DNA from: an uncultured Bacteroidales bacterium
GTDB lineage: Bacteria > Bacteroidota > Bacteroidia > Bacteroidales > Muribaculaceae
DNA: 64,000 nucleotides
Assembly (NCBI GenBank): GCA_949123685.1
Contig: CASBHZ010000004.1
Span: 1 to 64,000, forward strand
Direction: 5' to 3'
Notes under the pieces: model-generated
What the model was told of the DNA's origin: nothing
What the model saw: only the letters and a program-made list of their open reading frames with translations
The model's database searches: none
Shown: positions 59,644 to 64,000 of the stretch, one piece after another
Layout of the letters: every line of letters starts with the position of its first letter
Position numbering within the stretch: position 1 is the first letter of the stretch
Position numbers and translations under genes: made by a program

Positions 59644-61665
59644 ATGGAAGCAACAGATAAAGTAAGAGTAATGAATCCGGCCGATTCCAAGATCCCGGAG
59701 GGTCCTGTCGCTGAAAAATGGACCAACTATAAAGCTCATCAGAAACTCGTTAACCCGGCAAACAAACGTAAACTTGACGTGATCGTTGTCGGCACAGGTC
59801 TTGCAGGTGCTTCTGCAGCCTCAACTCTCGCTGAGATGGGTTTCAACGTGCTTAATTTCTGTATTCAGGATTCACCCCGCCGTGCACACTCTATCGCGGC
59901 TCAGGGTGGTATCAATGCAGCCAAGAATTATCAGAACGACGGTGACTCCGTTTACCGCCTGTTCTATGACACTGTGAAAGGTGGTGACTACCGTGCCCGC
60001 GAGGCTAACGTGTACCGTCTTGCCGAGGTGTCTAATAATATCATCGACCAGTGCGTGGCACAGGGTGTTCCCTTTGCCCGTGAATATGGCGGTCTTCTCG
60101 CCAACCGTTCATTCGGTGGCGCTCAGGTGAGCCGCACATTCTACGCCAAAGGTCAGACAGGTCAGCAGCTCCTTCTCGGTGCATATAGCTCACTTAACCG
60201 TCAGATCCAGCTCGGCAAGGTGAAGAGCTACAACCGCTATGAGATGCATGAACTCGTCCTTATCAAGGACAAGGACGGTGTTGAACGCGCACGCGGTATC
60301 ATCGCCAAGAACCTCGTTACAGGTAAGTTCGAGCGCTTCGCAGCTCACGCCGTAGTTATCGCCACCGGCGGTTATGGTAATGCATACTTCCTTTCTACAA
60401 ACGCTATGGGTTGCAACTGCTCCGCTGCTATGGCTTGCTATCGCAAGGGCGCTTACTTCGCAAACCCCGCGTTCGTTCAGATTCACCCAACATGTATCCC
60501 CGTGCATGGAGACAAACAGTCCAAGCTGACGCTTATGTCCGAGTCTCTCCGTAACGACGGTCGTATCTGGGTTCCCAAGAAGCTTGAAGATGCTGTAAAA
60601 CTTCAGAAAGGTGAAATAAAAGGTAGCGACATTCCTGAGGAAAACCGCGACTATTATCTGGAGCGCCGTTATCCGGCGTTCGGTAACCTCGTTCCCCGTG
60701 ACGTGGCTTCACGCGCGGCAAAAGAGCGTTGCGATGCCGGTTTCGGTGTGAACAACACCGGTCTTGCCGTGTTCCTTGATTTCTCTGAGGCTATCAACCG
60801 TCTCGGCATCGACGTGGTTCGTCAGCGTTATGGCAACCTCTTCGACATGTACGAAGAGATCACAGACGTTAACCCGGGTGAGTTCGCACGTGAGGAGAAT
60901 GGCGTTAACTATTACAATCCGATGATGATCTTCCCCGCTATCCACTACACAATGGGTGGTATATGGGTTGACTATGAGCTTCAGACTTCTGTGAAGGGTC
61001 TCTTCGCCATCGGTGAGTGTAACTTCTCTGACCATGGTGCTAACCGTCTTGGTGCTTCGGCTCTCATGCAGGGTCTTGCCGACGGTTACTTCGTGCTCCC
61101 TTACACTATTCAGAATTATCTCAGCGACCAGATCACTGTTCCCCATTTCAAAACTGACACCCCCGAATTTGACGAGGCTCAGAAGAAATGTGAGGAAGCT
61201 GAACAGAAGTTCATGAACATCAAGGGTACACGTTCTGTTGACTCTATCCACAAGGAACTCGGTCACATCATGTGGGAGTATGTAGGTATGGCTCGTGACA
61301 AAGAGGGACTTCAGCTCGCTCTTGAGAAACTTAAGGAGATCCGCAAGACTTTCAATACGGACCTTTTCATCCCCGGCACAACAGAGGGCATGAACATCGA
61401 GCTTGACAAGGCGTTCCGTCTCAATGACTTCATCACTATGGGCGAACTTGTGGCTTACGATGCTTTGAACCGTAATGAAAGCTGTGGCGGTCACTTCCGC
61501 ACAGAGTATCAGACTCCCGAAGGTGAGGCTCTCCGTGATGACAAGGATTATTTCTATGTTTCCTGCTGGGAATACGAAGGCAGCGACGAGAAAGCTCCCG
61601 AGCTTATCAAGGAACCGCTTCATTATGAGGCAATCAAAGTTCAGACACGTAACTATAAGTCATAA
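59644..61665 (+). CDS. frdA: Fumarate reductase/succinate dehydrogenase flavoprotein subunit
   Basis: A 673-residue catalytic subunit with covalent FAD. Seen are the dinucleotide fold [20 protein letters not shown] (about residues 46-65), the flavinylation region [20 protein letters not shown] with the His, the substrate motif [25 protein letters not shown], and the C-terminal [19 protein letters not shown]. It reduces fumarate to succinate, the end product of Bacteroides-type fermentation. Central in frdCAB; heptad array 7 separates it from frdB. Confidence 0.97.
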   Translation: MEATDKVRVMNPADSKIPEGPVAEKWTNYKAHQKLVNPANKRKLDVIVVGTGLAGASAASTLAEMGFNVLNFCIQDSPRRAHSIAAQGGINAAKNYQNDGDSVYRLFYDTVKGGDYRAREANVYRLAEVSNNIIDQCVAQGVPFAREYGGLLANRSFGGAQVSRTFYAKGQTGQQLLLGAYSSLNRQIQLGKVKSYNRYEMHELVLIKDKDGVERARGIIAKNLVTGKFERFAAHAVVIATGGYGNAYFLSTNAMGCNCSAAMACYRKGAYFANPAFVQIHPTCIPVHGDKQSKLTLMSESLRNDGRIWVPKKLEDAVKLQKGEIKGSDIPEENRDYYLERRYPAFGNLVPRDVASRAAKERCDAGFGVNNTGLAVFLDFSEAINRLGIDVVRQRYGNLFDMYEEITDVNPGEFAREENGVNYYNPMMIFPAIHYTMGGIWVDYELQTSVKGLFAIGECNFSDHGANRLGASALMQGLADGYFVLPYTIQNYLSDQITVPHFKTDTPEFDEAQKKCEEAEQKFMNIKGTRSVDSIHKELGHIMWEYVGMARDKEGLQLALEKLKEIRKTFNTDLFIPGTTEGMNIELDKAFRLNDFITMGELVAYDALNRNESCGGHFRTEYQTPEGEALRDDKDYFYVSCWEYEGSDEKAPELIKEPLHYEAIKVQTRNYKS

Positions 61666-61678
61666 AACAAGGGACTGG

Positions 61679-61756
61679 TTTTAAGTTTTCAGCTTTAAGT
61701 TTTCTGTTTTGAACCCATGTTCGTTCTGAAAACTGATAATTGAAAACCGGAAACTT
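61679..61756. repeat. Heptad-phased intergenic repeat, copy 7 (AAAACT type, inverted pair)
   Basis: Left half in reverse sense: TTTTAAG, TTTTCAG, CTTTAAG, TTTTCTG, TTTTGAA (61679-61713). Right half in forward sense: AAAACTG, ATAATTG, AAAACCG, GAAACTT (61729-61756), shifted by one base in phase. The halves can pair into a hairpin between frdA and frdB. The units are those of the second part of copies 3 and 4. Confidence 0.8.
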
Positions 61757-61767
61757 CCCGCTCAAAA

Positions 61768-62538
61768 ATGAATTCAACAATGGAAGAAAATATAATGAAA
61801 GTCAACCTTAAGGTCTGGCGTCAGGCCGGTCCTAAGGAGAAGGGCGCATTTGTGACTTACAGTGATGTGGAGACAACGCCCGATACTTCTTTCCTTGAGA
61901 CTCTCGATATTCTCAACGAGAGCCTTATCGAGAAAGGTGAAGAGCCTATCGTGTTCGATCACGACTGCCGCGAGGGTATCTGCGGTATGTGCTCGCTTTA
62001 TGTTAACGGTCATCCCCACGGTCCTGCAACGGGTGCCACTACATGTCAGCTCTATATGCGTCGTTTCGCCAATGGCGAGACAATCACCGTAGAGCCTTGG
62101 CGTTCTGCAGCCTTCCCGGTGATCAAAGACCTTATGGTAGACCGTAACGCGTTCGACAAGATCCAGCAGGCAGGCGGCTATGTTAGCTTCAATTGTGGCG
62201 GTGCGCAGGATGCCAACGCCCTCCCGATCTCCAAGGTTAATGCCGACGAGGCTATGGATTCAGCAAGCTGTATCGGTTGCGGTGCCTGTGTGGCAGCATG
62301 TAAGAACGGTTCGGCTATGCTTTTCGTATCCGCGAAGATCAACCAGCTTTCTTACCTTCCCCAAGGTGAGATCGAGAAAGACCGTCGCGTCCGTGCAATG
62401 GTTGCAAAGATGGATGAACTCGGTTTCGGTAACTGTACCAACACCGGTGCTTGTGCAGCTGAATGTCCGAAAAACATCAAGCTTGCCAACATCGGTCGCA
62501 TGAACCGTCAGTTCATCGCCGCCAAGTGCAAAGAATAA
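61768..62538 (+). CDS. frdB: Fumarate reductase/succinate dehydrogenase iron-sulfur subunit
   Basis: Carries electrons between the haem/quinol site and FAD. A 256-residue protein with a 2Fe-2S site ([16 protein letters not shown]), then two ferredoxin-type cysteine sets ([18 protein letters not shown] and [15 protein letters not shown]). Three in-frame ATGs occur at the start (61768, 61780, 61795); [15 protein letters not shown] fits relatives best, so the true start may be 61780. It is followed by a strong terminator. Confidence 0.96.
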   Translation: MNSTMEENIMKVNLKVWRQAGPKEKGAFVTYSDVETTPDTSFLETLDILNESLIEKGEEPIVFDHDCREGICGMCSLYVNGHPHGPATGATTCQLYMRRFANGETITVEPWRSAAFPVIKDLMVDRNAFDKIQQAGGYVSFNCGGAQDANALPISKVNADEAMDSASCIGCGACVAACKNGSAMLFVSAKINQLSYLPQGEIEKDRRVRAMVAKMDELGFGNCTNTGACAAECPKNIKLANIGRMNRQFIAAKCKE

Positions 62539-62557
62539 GACAGTAAGTAGCAATATG

Positions 62558-62596
62558 AGAGTCGTCCGAATGAAAATTCGGACGACTCTTTTTTTA
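62558..62596 (+). terminator. Rho-independent terminator of frdCAB
   Basis: GAGTCGTCCGAAT (62559-62571), tetraloop GAAA, ATTCGGACGACTC (62576-62588), then seven or more T. A 13-14 bp perfect stem, 20 nt after the frdB stop. Confidence 0.93.
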
Positions 62597-62627
62597 TCTG
62601 AATTTATATTTTTTAAGGATTTTTTAT

Positions 62628-62635
62628 TAATTTTG
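62628..62635 (+). promoter_or_regulatory. -7 element for the last gene
   Basis: TAATTTTG matches TAnnTTTG, 31 nt before the ATG at 62667. The -33 region is AT-rich without a clear TTTG. Confidence 0.5.
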
Positions 62636-62666
62636 AGATTAATACCTTATAAAACTCATCAACATT

Positions 62667-64000
62667 ATGCACATCTTCACTTTCTTCAGAAAAAGTTTCT
62701 TTAAGAGATTGTTTATATTAGTTTCTGCTTGTTGTTTCTCTTATGTCTGCGGATTAGGGGCAATAATCTCCGGTATTGTATATGATGAATCTGACAAGCC
62801 TGTAGAGTATGCTTCGGTGCGCTTAAGTTCTGAGGATTCAAAATACATTAAAGGTGGAGTTGCGACAGAAAAAGGTGTGTATTTCATTGATGGGCTTGAA
62901 AACGGGAAATATATAATTTCATTTTCTTGTGTGGGATACGAATCTCTGAGTATGCCATGCGAAATATCGAATGACAATAACTTGAACCTTAATGTGAATC
63001 TGAAAACCACTCATACCTCTCTTGATGAGGTTGTCGTGACCGGAGACAGGTTTATCCGCACGGCGGATGGATTGAAGATATATCCCGACAAGCAACAGAA
63101 GAAACATTCCGGTTCCGGGTTTGACTTAATAAACAATCTTATGATTCCCGGTGTGTCGGTGGATATTGCAAAGGGTTCTGTGCGCGCATTCGGTGGCAGC
63201 GTTGCCATCTATATAGACGGTATGAAATCCGACTACAGGGAGATGCAGCAATTGCGACCGGAAGACGTGGAATCGGTGCAGTATATGGAAGCTCCAACAG
63301 GTAAATATGCGGGAGACAACGCCAGTATCAATATAATTCTCAAGAAACGTACTTCCGGTGGTTACGTTTCAATAGATGCGCTTCAACGGCTGGGTTATCT
63401 TAACGGTGACTATAATCTCGCTGCAAGATATTATAACAAGAATACTCAGTATACTCTATATGGTGGTACTGATTATAACAGGATTAATGGTAATAGGTTA
63501 GATAAACAGGAAACAATATTGTTCCCACAGGAGTCGATAGATCGCAACTACGCGACAGCTGGTTCTCGCAAGAGCAATAACAATCAATATGCCCAGTTTA
63601 GGGTAAGGAACAAGAATGACAGGCGAACTTTAAGGGCGACATTCAATTTCCTTAGAATTGCCACTCCTGAAGATTTCACATCCTATATGCTTACATATTC
63701 CGGAAATATGATCGGCAATAAGAGGGTGGATGCTTCTCAGAACACGGTTACAAGGAATTACCAATATAACCTTGGTTTGAGTGGAAATTTTAAACTGAAT
63801 TATAATCAGATGATTGATGCTTCAGCAAACGCGACGGCTTCACGTAACCATTATGATTACTGTTACACAGAAAACAACGAAGCTGCAATATCAAATACTT
63901 TGGAAAATCTCTATAATTTTCAAGGAAATATCAATTATATTAAAAACTTTAACAAAGGTAATTCCTTGACAATAAAATTATTTGAATTGTTCAATGTCTC
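62667..64000 (+). CDS. Outer-membrane beta-barrel protein, truncated by the window end
   Basis: An open frame from ATG 62667 to the end of the window (at least 444 codons). The signal is LFILVSACCFSYVCGLGA; a CarboxypepD_reg-like domain follows (ISGIVYDESDKPVEYASVRL), then LDEVVVTGDRFIRTADGLKI, a plug-like part (LINNLMIPGVSVDIAKGSVR, VAIYIDGMKSDYREM) and the first barrel strands. It belongs to the Bacteroidetes outer-membrane beta-barrel family, like 50181-53051, and has no SusD partner so far. Ligand unknown. Confidence 0.88.
   Translation, partial: MHIFTFFRKSFFKRLFILVSACCFSYVCGLGAIISGIVYDESDKPVEYASVRLSSEDSKYIKGGVATEKGVYFIDGLENGKYIISFSCVGYESLSMPCEISNDNNLNLNVNLKTTHTSLDEVVVTGDRFIRTADGLKIYPDKQQKKHSGSGFDLINNLMIPGVSVDIAKGSVRAFGGSVAIYIDGMKSDYREMQQLRPEDVESVQYMEAPTGKYAGDNASINIILKKRTSGGYVSIDALQRLGYLNGDYNLAARYYNKNTQYTLYGGTDYNRINGNRLDKQETILFPQESIDRNYATAGSRKSNNNQYAQFRVRNKNDRRTLRATFNFLRIATPEDFTSYMLTYSGNMIGNKRVDASQNTVTRNYQYNLGLSGNFKLNYNQMIDASANATASRNHYDYCYTENNEAAISNTLENLYNFQGNINYIKNFNKGNSLTIKLFELFNV

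Overview
The window is a chromosomal segment of a gut Bacteroidales bacterium, most likely Muribaculaceae-like. The basis is a SusC/SusD polysaccharide utilization locus (PUL), Bacteroides-type promoters (TTTG, 19-21 nt, TAnnTTTG), a three-gene fumarate reductase, lipid A synthesis and many TTG/ATG starts without a clear Shine-Dalgarno. The first 31 bases are Illumina adapter, so position 32 is the real contig end and the first gene is broken there.

Layout. 32-8.6 kb: envelope and housekeeping genes (partial lipoprotein, lpxB, a GH31 glucosidase, a saccharopine/carboxynorspermidine-type dehydrogenase, tsaE-birA, a flippase-like membrane protein, a one-TM protein). 8.7-26.2 kb: a PepSY-like protein, then a minus-strand PUL read from susC at 26.2 kb through susD, a secreted protein, GH92, a small secreted protein, GH28, a clan-A glycosidase with lectin/FN3/LamG modules, a second GH92 and a DUF5009/NagX-type acyltransferase. 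26.5-33.5 kb: a divergent plus-strand arm with a FucP-like sugar transporter, a PfkB kinase, a histidine phosphatase and a rare phosphatase-GH89 (alpha-N-acetylglucosaminidase) fusion. Together these look like capture and stepwise removal of mannose, alpha-GlcNAc and phosphate from a host or fungal-type glycan. 33.6-42.4 kb: tRNA-Pro(CGG), UbiA-like protein, psd-pssA-DUF4834-HAD, a sensor kinase, pheT and yebC.

42.5-58.2 kb is accessory: a leucine-rich repeat protein, a DUF1016 nuclease, a peptide-export cluster (unknown protein, GT2, C39-peptidase ABC exporter, miniature HlyD-like protein), a sigma/anti-sigma/DUF4252/outer-membrane barrel operon, a possible LanC-like protein, an IS110 remnant and a Fic protein. 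A diverged direct repeat of about 140 bp brackets 45.0-58.1 kb, the right copy abutting tRNA-Arg(UCU), which suggests an island at a tRNA. 58.6-62.6 kb: fumarate reductase frdC-A-B, then the start of an outer-membrane barrel gene running off the window.

The most unusual signals are non-coding: (1) a dispersed intergenic repeat family built strictly in 7-nt steps (TTAGGNN and AAAACTN units) at six or seven loci, in two cases supplying a gene's stop codon; (2) two long palindromic elements with covarying arms at 30.1 and 43.3 kb; (3) the tRNA-Arg-associated direct repeat.
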